64,000 bases of DNA, taken from assembly GCF_003555505.1 (NCBI RefSeq), contig NZ_CP032152.1, positions 1,240,001-1,304,000 on the forward strand. The letters run 5' to 3'. Source of the stretch: Thermosynechococcus sichuanensis E542. Its GTDB lineage: Bacteria > Cyanobacteriota > Cyanobacteriia > Thermosynechococcales > Thermosynechococcaceae. The notes below the pieces were generated by a model. It ran no database searches, was not told the DNA's origin, and saw only the letters and a list, made by a program, of their open reading frames with translations. Of the stretch, positions 1-9,306 are shown in pieces (position 1 is the first letter of the stretch; each line of letters starts with the position of its first letter). A program made the position numbers and the translations under genes.

Positions 1-1232
<1,232 letters not shown>

Positions 1233-1414
1233 CGCTGCTTCCTAAAAACCGTTATGCTGGCTAAACAGAGTCTCCCCATCGCCAATTGGTTAGGCTAGGG
1301 TGATCAATAAAGGAAGTGCTTCTCCTTGCTCCCCATGATACGGTGGGAGAACACAATTCTATGATCGATCGCTAAACTTGAGAGTGCCGAGAAACCCATC
1401 CCGCAGCATCTGCT

Positions 1415-4078
1415 ATGTCCACCCTTGTCATTGTTGAGTCCCCGACAAAAGCCCGTACCATTCGTAAATTTCTGCCCCCAGACTATCGCGTTGAAGCCTC
1501 GATGGGTCATGTCCGTGATCTGCCCCGCAGCGCCGCTGATGTACCCCCCGAACTCAAGGGGGAAGAGTGGGCGACCCTAGGGGTAAATGTCGCTGCTGGC
1601 TTTGAACCCCTCTATATTGTCCCCAAAGACAAGCAAAAAGTTGTCAAAGACCTGAAAACGGCACTGAAAACCGCTGATGAACTCCTGCTCGCGACCGATG
1701 AAGACCGCGAAGGAGAAAGTATTAGTTGGCACTTACTGCAACTGTTGGAGCCAAAGGTGCCGGTGCGGCGCATGGTCTTCCATGAAATTACGGAAGAGGC
1801 CATCCAAGAAGCGCTGCGCAATTGCCGCGATGTCAATCAACAACTGGTGCGTGCCCAAGAAACGCGGCGTATCCTTGATCGCTTGGTGGGCTATACCCTG
1901 TCGCCCCTGCTGTGGCGGAAAATCGCTCCCCATCTCTCAGCGGGGCGGGTGCAGTCAGTCGCAGTGCGCCTATTGGTGCAACGGGAACGGGAACGGCTGG
2001 CCTTCCGCAAGGGGCAATTTTGGGATCTCAAGGCCACCTTAGATCAGCGGGGAACCCTCTTTCCAGCCCGTTTGGTGAGTGTCGGCGGTCAACGTTTGGC
2101 CACGGGCAATGATTTTGATCCGGCCACAGGACAGGTGCGCAACCCTGAGGCGGTCTTGCTCTTGGATGAGGCGGCGGCCAATGCCCTGCGCGATCGCCTG
2201 CTAACGGAAACGTGGACGGTCACCGAACAAGAGGAGCGCCAACAAACCCGTAAACCGGCTCCCCCCTTTACCACCTCGACGCTGCAACAGGAGGCCAACC
2301 GCAAACTGCACCTCTCGGCGCAAGATACGATGCGCATTGCCCAGAAGCTCTATGAAGAGGGCTATATCACCTATATGCGCACGGACTCAGTGCATCTGTC
2401 GGAGCAGGCGATCGCTGCTGCCCGCAGTTGTGTGGAAGCCATGTATGGCAAAGCCTTTTTGTCGCCGCAGCCACGCCAATACACCACCAAAACCAAGGGC
2501 GCCCAAGAAGCCCACGAAGCCATCCGTCCGGCCGGTAGTCAGTTTCGCACCCCCCAAGAGACTGGCCTGAAGGATCGGGAACTGGAACTCTATGAACTGA
2601 TCTGGAAGCGCACGGTGGCCTCACAAATGGCCGATGCCCGTGTGACCCTGCTAACGGTCTCGATTACGGCGGGGGATGCCCTCTTCCGTGCCCACGGTAA
2701 ACGCATTGATTTTCCGGGTTTTTTCCGTGCCTATGTGGAAGGGTCGGATGATCCCGATGCCGCCCTTGAAAGCCAAGAGGTGATGCTGCCCCTGATGCAG
2801 GTGGGGGATATTCTCCGCTGCCAAGCCCTTGAAAGTGTGGGTCACGAAACCCAACCACCGCCGCGCTACACCGAAGCCAGCCTTGTTAAAGCCCTCGAGC
2901 AAGCCGGTATTGGGCGTCCCAGCACCTACGCCACCATCATCAGCACCATCCAAGACCGCGAGTATGCCATTCGGCGGGGCAATGCCCTTGAACCCACCTT
3001 TACTGCCTTTGCGGTGACGGCACTGCTGGAGAAATACTTTCCCGACTTAGTGGACATTAACTTCACAGCGCGGATGGAGCAAACCCTTGATGATATTTCC
3101 ACGGGGGAGGTGCAGTGGCGACCCTACCTTGAATCTTTCTACCTAGGTGAAAACGGCCTTGAGCAGCAAGTTAAAGAGCGGGAGCGCACGATTGAGGCCA
3201 CAGAAGCACGGGCGATCGCCTTGCCGGAACTAAATGCCGAAGTCGTCGTGGGTCGCTTTGGTCCTTTTGTCGTCTATCAAAATGGCAATGGCAGCGAACC
3301 AATTAAAGCCTCCTTGCCCCAAGATGCCACCCCCGGTAGCCTCACCCGCGAACAGGTGGAGCAACTCATTCGCCAAAAACTAGAGGGCCCCGACAAGCTG
3401 GGTGTGCATCCTGAGACTGGGGAACCGATCTTCTTGCTAACGGGGCGCTTTGGTCCCTACGTGCAGTTAGGAGAAGCCACAGAGGCCAATCCAAAACCCA
3501 AACGAGCTTCCCTACCCAAGGGGGTCAGTCCCGATGAAGTCACCCTAGACTTGGCGATTACGCTGTTGTCGCTGCCCCGCACATTGGGGGTTCATCCCGA
3601 AACCGGCAAGCTGATTCAGGCCAATCAAGGTCGCTTTGGCCCCTACATTGTTCATGACCCTGAGGGTGAAAAGGACTATCGCTCCCTCAAAGGGGAGGAT
3701 GATGTCTATACAATCACGCTGGAGCGTGCCCTAGAGCTACTGGCAACCCCCAAATCCAGTCGTGGCCGTGCTAAGAAACAGGTGCTAGCGGTATTGGGGA
3801 ATCACCCAGAGGATGGCGAGCCGGTGCAAGTCTTTGATGGTCCCTATGGCCCCTATGTCAACCACGGTAAGGTCAATGCCTCACTGCCAGAGGGGATAAC
3901 GCCAGAGACCATGACCCTTGAGCAAGCTCTGCCCCTGTTGGCGGAAAAAGCCCCGAAGAAAAGCCGCCGCAGCGCAACGGCCACTGCCCCGAAACCAAAA
4001 TCAACCCCAAAAAAAGCCACCGCCAAGACGGCCACAAAGACGACAAGAACCACTCGCCGTAAGTCAACGGAAACCTAG
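1415..4078 (+). CDS. topA: DNA topoisomerase I
   Basis: Type IA topoisomerase (887 aa) that relaxes negative supercoils. The N-terminal Toprim domain carries VESPTKA and the metal-binding DEDREGE (about residues 95-101). The active-site tyrosine is Y320 in YITYMRTDS. Instead of Cys4 zinc fingers, the C-terminal third has several copies of a repeat of the form GVHPETG...GRFGPYV (roughly residues 600-830), the zinc-free topo C-terminal repeat common in cyanobacteria. It ends in a Lys/Thr/Ala-rich basic tail of about 45 residues, probably for DNA binding. The next gene starts on the base after the stop, so the two are probably co-transcribed. Confidence 0.97.
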   Translation: MSTLVIVESPTKARTIRKFLPPDYRVEASMGHVRDLPRSAADVPPELKGEEWATLGVNVAAGFEPLYIVPKDKQKVVKDLKTALKTADELLLATDEDREGESISWHLLQLLEPKVPVRRMVFHEITEEAIQEALRNCRDVNQQLVRAQETRRILDRLVGYTLSPLLWRKIAPHLSAGRVQSVAVRLLVQRERERLAFRKGQFWDLKATLDQRGTLFPARLVSVGGQRLATGNDFDPATGQVRNPEAVLLLDEAAANALRDRLLTETWTVTEQEERQQTRKPAPPFTTSTLQQEANRKLHLSAQDTMRIAQKLYEEGYITYMRTDSVHLSEQAIAAARSCVEAMYGKAFLSPQPRQYTTKTKGAQEAHEAIRPAGSQFRTPQETGLKDRELELYELIWKRTVASQMADARVTLLTVSITAGDALFRAHGKRIDFPGFFRAYVEGSDDPDAALESQEVMLPLMQVGDILRCQALESVGHETQPPPRYTEASLVKALEQAGIGRPSTYATIISTIQDREYAIRRGNALEPTFTAFAVTALLEKYFPDLVDINFTARMEQTLDDISTGEVQWRPYLESFYLGENGLEQQVKERERTIEATEARAIALPELNAEVVVGRFGPFVVYQNGNGSEPIKASLPQDATPGSLTREQVEQLIRQKLEGPDKLGVHPETGEPIFLLTGRFGPYVQLGEATEANPKPKRASLPKGVSPDEVTLDLAITLLSLPRTLGVHPETGKLIQANQGRFGPYIVHDPEGEKDYRSLKGEDDVYTITLERALELLATPKSSRGRAKKQVLAVLGNHPEDGEPVQVFDGPYGPYVNHGKVNASLPEGITPETMTLEQALPLLAEKAPKKSRRSATATAPKPKSTPKKATAKTATKTTRTTRRKSTET

Positions 4079-5677
4079 GTGAATTCTCCTTTTGCCGCTG
4101 AAACCCTCCTCTTTGAGCGATCGCGCCCCCGGCCAGAGGCACTGCGCGTCATCTATGGCTTTCCCAATACCTACAGCGTTGGCATTACCAGCTTGGGGTA
4201 TCAACTGGTGTGGGCACAACTGGCCAGCCGTACCGATGTGGCAGTGAGTCGCCTCTTTACCGATGTGCAGGAGCCACTGCCTCGGGATCCGGAGTTGGTG
4301 GGCTTTTCCTTCTCGTGGGAGTTGGACTACGGCAATTTATTGGCGCTCCTAGAGCAGTTGGGCATTCCGATTTGGCAGCGCGATCGCCACGATTGCCATC
4401 CCTTAGTCTTTGGCGGTGGTTCGGTGCTAACGGCCAATCCCGAACCCTTTGCCGACTTTTTTGATGTGATTTTGTTAGGGGACGCCGAACCTCTCCTCGA
4501 GCCGTTTCTAACAACAATGGTGCAGGTGCGTACCGCCCCGCGATCGCAACAGTTGGAAGCCCTTGCCCAAGTGCCCGGTCTCTATGTCCCCAGTCTTTAT
4601 GGCATTAGCTATACCAGTACCACGGGGGCAATTCAGGCCATTGAACCCCTCAAGCCCACAGTACCCGCCACAGTGGCCAAACAAGTCCATCGCGGCAATA
4701 CCCTTGCTGCCTCAACGGTGGTCACCCCCCTCGCCGCTTGGGAGCAGATCTACATGGTGGAGGTGGTGCGCAGTTGTCCAGAGCTATGTCGCTTTTGTTT
4801 GGCCAGCTATTTGACGTTGCCCTTTCGCACACCAAGCCTCGAAACCCTGATTCCTGCTATTGAGCGGGGGCTAGCGGTCACCGATCGCCTAGGGCTTTTG
4901 GGCGCCTCGATTACCCAACATCCTGAATTTCCCGCCTTGATTGAGCATCTAGGCCAACCCCAATTTGATCATGTGCGGCTGAGTTTAGCGTCTGTGCGCA
5001 CAAATACAGTCACTGAATCCCTTGCCCAACTCTTGAGTCAACGGGGCAGTCAATCCCTGACGATCGCCATTGAAACGGGGTCTGAGCGCCTGCGCCAAGT
5101 AATCAATAAAAAGCTTGAAACTGAGGAGATTCTTGCTGCTGCCAGCCATGCCCAAGCCGGGGGTCTCAAGGGTCTGAAGTTTTATGGCATGGTGGGACTG
5201 CCCACAGAAACCGATGCTGATGTCGAAGCAACGATAGCGCTCTTTCGCCAATTGAAAAAAACAGCGCCGCGACTGCGACTCACCCTTGGCTGTAGTACCT
5301 TTGTGCCCAAAGCCCATACCCCTTTTCAGTGGTGGGGGGTGCAACCCGTGGCCGAAAAACGCCTTAAGTTCCTGAAAAAAGAATTGGCCAAGTTGGGGAT
5401 TGAGTTTCGCCCTGAATCCTACAATGACTCGCTGATTCAAGCTTTAATTTCGCGGGGCGATCGCCGGCTGGCTCCCCTTTTAGAGCAGGTGCGCCACTAT
5501 GGCACTTCCTTGGGCAGTTATCGCCGGGCGTTTAAGGAACTGCGGGGACAGTTGCCTGACTTTGAAGCCTATGTCACTGCCAATTGGCCAGAGGAGACGA
5601 TCTTACCGTGGCAGCATCTCCAGAGTGGCCTGCCCACTAAAACCTTGCAAAATCATCTGCAGCGAGCGATCGCCTAG
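4079..5677 (+). CDS. B12-binding-type radical SAM protein
   Basis: Radical SAM enzyme (532 aa). The cluster motif is C233-x3-C237-x2-C240 (CPELCRFC). The N-terminal 200 residues look like the B12-binding-like domain of this subfamily (GFSFSWELDYGNLLALLEQLGI, then FGGGSVLTANPEP and LGDAEP). The start is a GTG immediately after the topA stop, with no intergenic base, which suggests translational coupling. The substrate is unknown; related proteins are widespread in cyanobacteria and some bacteria, sometimes next to ribosome or RNA-modification genes. The fold and cluster are visible in the sequence; the reaction is not. Confidence 0.85.
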   Translation: MNSPFAAETLLFERSRPRPEALRVIYGFPNTYSVGITSLGYQLVWAQLASRTDVAVSRLFTDVQEPLPRDPELVGFSFSWELDYGNLLALLEQLGIPIWQRDRHDCHPLVFGGGSVLTANPEPFADFFDVILLGDAEPLLEPFLTTMVQVRTAPRSQQLEALAQVPGLYVPSLYGISYTSTTGAIQAIEPLKPTVPATVAKQVHRGNTLAASTVVTPLAAWEQIYMVEVVRSCPELCRFCLASYLTLPFRTPSLETLIPAIERGLAVTDRLGLLGASITQHPEFPALIEHLGQPQFDHVRLSLASVRTNTVTESLAQLLSQRGSQSLTIAIETGSERLRQVINKKLETEEILAAASHAQAGGLKGLKFYGMVGLPTETDADVEATIALFRQLKKTAPRLRLTLGCSTFVPKAHTPFQWWGVQPVAEKRLKFLKKELAKLGIEFRPESYNDSLIQALISRGDRRLAPLLEQVRHYGTSLGSYRRAFKELRGQLPDFEAYVTANWPEETILPWQHLQSGLPTKTLQNHLQRAIA

Positions 5678-5693
5678 GCTGGTCTGCGCTGGA

Positions 5694-5725
5694 TAAAAAA
5701 GAGGCTGACCCCTAGGGAGCCAGCC
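5694..5725 (-). terminator. Rho-independent terminator after ycf35
   Basis: Read leftward, GGCTG (5725-5721) pairs with CAGCC (5707-5703), with an inner CCC/GGG pairing, followed by a run of six T (5700-5695). It lies about 50 nt past the ycf35 stop and ends the ycf46-ycf35 unit. The oppositely oriented radical SAM gene stops just before it. Confidence 0.75.
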
Positions 5726-5778
5726 AGCGGATTACTTGGGAACGCGCGCTAGACAGTACAAAGCAATTGGCAACAGGA

Positions 5779-6132
5779 TTAGCTATGCACCACAAGCTTG
5801 ACGTTGGCGTTCTGAAGGCCAGGACGCTTCACCTCAGCCAAGGTTTTGTTGATGGCATATTTTTGGTTGATCGCGTTGATCAGCTCGGTTTGGTTGTGTT
5901 TTTTGGCCACACCCCAGAGGTCAGCGATCAAATCAAAGGTGCCATCAGCATTGCGAGACCAGCCCAGATCATACTCGCCATCGAGGACAGCGACGATGTC
6001 AGAGCGAACACGTTGGCCATTGTAGCCACGCACATCGGCATTGGTTTTCACCGTAATGCCCAGATCCCGCAGGGACGCTTTCAAGATTTCAGCATCGGTA
6101 ATTTTCGTACGCAGGGTGCTGAAGTGAGACAT
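5779..6132 (-). CDS. ycf35: Ycf35 family protein (DUF1257)
   Basis: Conserved protein of cyanobacteria and red-algal plastids (117 aa) with no established biochemical function. I recognise it from the N-terminus MSHFSTLRTKITD and from the Y-D-L-G-W motif in the middle. The frame stays open upstream to 6180, but ATG 6132 fits the family start and has a strong ribosome site (GGAGG about 8 nt upstream), so it is chosen. It sits 120 nt downstream of ycf46 on the same strand, so the two plastid-type ycf genes form one unit closed by a terminator. Confidence 0.88.
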   Translation of the reverse strand: MSHFSTLRTKITDAEILKASLRDLGITVKTNADVRGYNGQRVRSDIVAVLDGEYDLGWSRNADGTFDLIADLWGVAKKHNQTELINAINQKYAINKTLAEVKRPGLQNANVKLVVHS

Positions 6133-6252
6133 GTGGATTTCCTCCAGATTGAGACAGAAACATTGGACTGAATGAACCACAATTTATGGCGAACCAAACC
6201 CCTGTGGTCGGGTCTTTCTCCCATCTGCTCGGAGCAGACAGAAGGAAGCTTG

Positions 6253-7782
6253 TCAGAACTCCAGTCGCTGGTATTCAGCCACTGAAGCAGCCGCCGGACG
6301 CGCCCGTTGGCGTGCCCAATCGCGCAGTGCCGTGACCTGCTCTTGCATCGTCTTGGAAAGGGGTTGAGTGGCACGGCTAGCGGCAATAATGTCTAACTGG
6401 GTAAACTCCCGCCCTTGAGCAAAGGCTTCGTACATGGCAGCAATGATGGCCTGCTCAATCTCGGCACCTGAAAAGCCATCACAGACATTGGCCAGTTGCT
6501 CTAGGTCAAAGCGATCAATCTCGCGACGGCGCTTGGTGAGGTGAATGCGAAAGATTTCCTTGCGCTCCTCGGCATTGGGCAAATCCACAAAGAAAATTTC
6601 ATCAAAGCGACCTTTACGCAAAAATTCACCGGGGAGCCGTTCAACGCGGTTGGCCGTCGCTAAGACAAAGACGGGAGACTTTTTCTCCTGCATCCAAGTG
6701 AGGAAGGAGCCAAAGATGCGGCTCGAGGTACCACCATCGGAATCCGAGGAACCGGCGCCGCCTGCAAAGGCTTTGTCCATTTCATCAATAAAGAGAATGG
6801 CCGGGGAAATGGACTCAGCAGTTTTCAGGGCATTGCGCAGATTGGCTTCAGAGCGCCCCACCATTGAACCGTCATAGACCCGCCCCATATCAAGGCGCAG
6901 CAGCGGTAAGCCCCAAAGGCGGGAGGTGGTTTTGGCAATTAGGGACTTCCCACAGCCGGGCACCCCCAGAATCAGCATTCCCTTGGGCTGTGGTAGGCCA
7001 TATTCCCGAGCCTTTTCACTGAAGGCGTTGGCGCGTTGGCGTAACCAAATTTTCAGTTCCTCTAGACCGCCCACCGAATCAATGGTTTCATCCACTTCCA
7101 TGTATTCGAGGATGCCGTTGCGGCGGATGAGTTGCTTTTTCTCGGAGAGGATAATGTCCACCTCGGCTTCGGTGAGGCGGCCAGCGGTGACTTTGGCTTT
7201 GCGAAAGACCTTTTCGGCTTCGTCCCGCGTCAGGCCAAGGGTGGCTTTGACGAGTTTTTCTCGTGCTTCGGGGCTGAGGCGGCGATTGCGGGGATCCAGT
7301 TGCTCGCTGAGAACTTCATCTAGTTCGTTGATACTGGGTAGGGGGTAGTCAACGACAACGATTTCTTTTTCCAGTTCGACGGGAATTCGCTGTGCCGCTT
7401 CCGGTGACATGAGAATAATGGTTTTGTGGCTGCTCTTGAAGCTGGCGATCGCGTCCCGTAAAGAACGAGTCACAGGGGGCGAATCAATGAAGGGGTGCAA
7501 ATCTTTGAAGACGTAGATGCCCGGTTCCCGTTGGTGAACAACCCATTGAATAGCAGCTTCCGGTGAGACAGTGTTGTGGTGACTATTGTTGCGGGGATGG
7601 CCATACTCGACCATGCCGTGGGTCACTGTCCAGATGTAGAGCTTGCGGGGAGACCGCCCTTGAGGCCCGACTTGACTTTGGGCAATGGTGGCGATCGCCT
7701 GCTCAGCCCGCTCTTCTTCAGAGGTCAGGAGGTAGATCAAGGGATATTGCGCTTGGATTAGGATACTCAATTCTTCTTGCAC
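6253..7782 (-). CDS. ycf46: Ycf46-like AAA+ ATPase
   Basis: AAA+ ATPase of the Ycf46 family (509 aa), kept in cyanobacteria and red-algal plastids; from memory it has been linked to control of photosynthesis and inorganic carbon use in Synechocystis. The N-terminal 200 residues are family specific. Walker A is GVPGCGKS, Walker B is ILFIDEMD, and an arginine finger region follows (RKGRFDEIF). The longest frame begins at GTG 7791, but the Shine-Dalgarno AAGGAGG abuts that codon. The in-frame GTG at 7782 is 8 nt past it and yields the family start MQEELSILIQ, so I use 7782. Confidence 0.9.
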   Translation of the reverse strand: MQEELSILIQAQYPLIYLLTSEEERAEQAIATIAQSQVGPQGRSPRKLYIWTVTHGMVEYGHPRNNSHHNTVSPEAAIQWVVHQREPGIYVFKDLHPFIDSPPVTRSLRDAIASFKSSHKTIILMSPEAAQRIPVELEKEIVVVDYPLPSINELDEVLSEQLDPRNRRLSPEAREKLVKATLGLTRDEAEKVFRKAKVTAGRLTEAEVDIILSEKKQLIRRNGILEYMEVDETIDSVGGLEELKIWLRQRANAFSEKAREYGLPQPKGMLILGVPGCGKSLIAKTTSRLWGLPLLRLDMGRVYDGSMVGRSEANLRNALKTAESISPAILFIDEMDKAFAGGAGSSDSDGGTSSRIFGSFLTWMQEKKSPVFVLATANRVERLPGEFLRKGRFDEIFFVDLPNAEERKEIFRIHLTKRRREIDRFDLEQLANVCDGFSGAEIEQAIIAAMYEAFAQGREFTQLDIIAASRATQPLSKTMQEQVTALRDWARQRARPAAASVAEYQRLEF

Positions 7783-7831
7783 AGCAATCACCTCCTTCTT
7801 TCAAGGCTGACCCAACACCCCCGCCACTGGT

Positions 7832-8155
7832 CTAGCGGGCAGACACCAACTCGACGGAGAGCGAAGGAACACTGAGGCTGTCGTCATCAATCACCGTGGG
7901 CTGATTGACCAAGGCCGTTAGCTCATCCCCCCTTAGGACAAGGGCACTAGCGCACTCTGGGCAGTGATAGACCCGATGCACATTGCCATGTTTTTGCTCG
8001 GCATATTCCGCCAGTACTTCTGGGTGAGCCAGTAGAAACTCAATGGCACGTTCAGCAAGGGTGGACATCGTTTCCTGCTCGACCACAGCGGCAATTTTTA
8101 GCTGGCGGTGCACATCGGGGGACAGATACAACGTAACCTTTTGCTTATCTTCCAT
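7832..8155 (-). CDS. Ribbon-helix-helix protein with C-terminal CxxC
   Basis: Small protein (107 aa). The N-terminus reads like a ribbon-helix-helix DNA-binding domain: the strand KVTLYLSPD, then two helices covering about residues 12-45. After a linker there is a short element HCPEC (one CxxC) that could bind zinc across a dimer. A promoter at 8188-8217 places the start of transcription inside the longer frame (open to 8233), so ATG 8155 is chosen. A near-perfect palindrome lies between the promoter and this ATG. The gene is just upstream of ycf46 on the same strand with a 49-nt gap. Targets are unknown; autoregulation is inferred. Confidence 0.7.
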   Translation of the reverse strand: MEDKQKVTLYLSPDVHRQLKIAAVVEQETMSTLAERAIEFLLAHPEVLAEYAEQKHGNVHRVYHCPECASALVLRGDELTALVNQPTVIDDDSLSVPSLSVELVSAR

Positions 8156-8166
8156 AGGGGTTAGAG

Positions 8167-8182
8167 ACGTACCTAGGTATGT
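8167..8182. promoter_or_regulatory. Palindrome, candidate operator of the ribbon-helix-helix gene
   Basis: ACGTACCTAGGTATGT is a 16-bp inverted repeat with a single mismatched pair and the perfect core TACCTAGGTA. It lies just downstream of the predicted -10 box and upstream of ATG 8155, where a bound repressor would block transcription. Its role as an operator is inferred. Confidence 0.4.
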
Positions 8183-8187
8183 GTGCC

Positions 8188-8217
8188 AGTGTAGTGAGCC
8201 GATCCGAGGGGTGTCAA
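8188..8217 (-). promoter_or_regulatory. Sigma70-type promoter for the ribbon-helix-helix gene
   Basis: Read leftward: TTGACA (8217-8212), an 18-nt spacer, then TACACT (8193-8188). Transcription would start near 8181 and give a leader of about 25 nt before ATG 8155. Confidence 0.6.
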
Positions 8218-8287
8218 GGTGAAATGCTGTCAAAACAGCAAAATCGTAACATTTAGTTACATTAGGCTCCTTGTCCTTAAAACTCAG

Positions 8288-9283
8288 TTACAAGAGTGAT
8301 GGTGCCGTCCCCAACTGAGTGGCGATCGCCAGCCGCACGCCATTGACAAAATCCCATCCCGATTGGGCTTTGCGACCACTCAACTGCACTTGACTCAGCA
8401 GCAGGCGACCCTTGCCCGTCTCTACCACCGGCCCCCACCCCTTAATTAGCTCCACCACCGTACCCGGAGCGGACGATGCCTCAGGCTCGCAGACAAAAGA
8501 CTGTAGAGGTTCGGGTAATTCGGTGGCGACTTCGGACACCAATGGCCAAGTTTGCAGCAGTTTCAAGGGGGTGTTTTGCCACTGGGTGTAGGCATGGGGA
8601 TAAAAGGCGCGCACTTGGTTGTGGAGAGCGAGGGCTGATCGCCCCCAATCAATGGCATAGTCGCTTTTTTGAATGAGCGGTGCATAGGTAGCCTCAGCGT
8701 CGTTTTGGGGTTCGGGTTGAAGCTGTGGCAGTTGCTGCAAGGTTTCTAGCAGTAGGTCGGCACCCATGTCACTGAGCTTGGCACTGAGGGTAGCAGCGTT
8801 ATCCCCTAAATGAATCACAACTTTTCGCTTCAAGAGCATTGGGCCAGTGTCCATACCAGCATCCATGCGCATCGTTGTCACGCCGGTTTCCCCTTCGCCG
8901 TGGTAGAGTGCCCACTGAATGGGAGCAGCACCGCGATACTTGGGCAGCAGTGAGCCGTGGATATTGATGCAGCCGTAACGGGGAATCTCAAGGATCGACT
9001 GGGGAAGAATTTGACCGTAGGCCACCACCACAAAGACATCCGCGCCTAGCGATCGCAAGACCTCAGGCAACGCGGTATCCCGACGCAGACGTTCCGGCTG
9101 CCAGACCGGTAACCCGTGGTGAAGAGCTAAGGCCTTGACAGGCGAAGGGGATAATTGGTTGCCTCGTCCCCGTCGGCGATCGGGCTGGGTGACTACCCCC
9201 AACACTTGATGGGTCTCTGTCTCCAAAAGCCGCTGTAGGGGCGCAAGGGCAAACTCTGGTGTGCCAAAATAAACAACTTTCAA
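8288..9283 (-). CDS. fmt: Methionyl-tRNA formyltransferase
   Basis: Transfers a formyl group from 10-formyl-tetrahydrofolate to Met-tRNA for translation initiation (331 aa, usual length). The catalytic Asn/His motif NIHGSLLPKYRGAAPIQWAL is intact, as is the MDAGMDTG segment with the catalytic aspartate. The start is a TTG at 9283 giving MKVVYFGTPEFA, the normal family N-terminus, with GGGAGGG about 9 nt upstream. It lies 23 nt downstream of the RNB-family gene on the same strand. Confidence 0.96.
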   Translation of the reverse strand: MKVVYFGTPEFALAPLQRLLETETHQVLGVVTQPDRRRGRGNQLSPSPVKALALHHGLPVWQPERLRRDTALPEVLRSLGADVFVVVAYGQILPQSILEIPRYGCINIHGSLLPKYRGAAPIQWALYHGEGETGVTTMRMDAGMDTGPMLLKRKVVIHLGDNAATLSAKLSDMGADLLLETLQQLPQLQPEPQNDAEATYAPLIQKSDYAIDWGRSALALHNQVRAFYPHAYTQWQNTPLKLLQTWPLVSEVATELPEPLQSFVCEPEASSAPGTVVELIKGWGPVVETGKGRLLLSQVQLSGRKAQSGWDFVNGVRLAIATQLGTAPSLL

Positions 9284-9306
9284 CCGCTGCGCCCTCCCTT
9301 GCTGAT

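Noticed and set aside
8246-8260. NtcA binding site
   Set aside because: The gap between GTA and TAC is nine bases, not eight, and no -10 box stands at the right distance.
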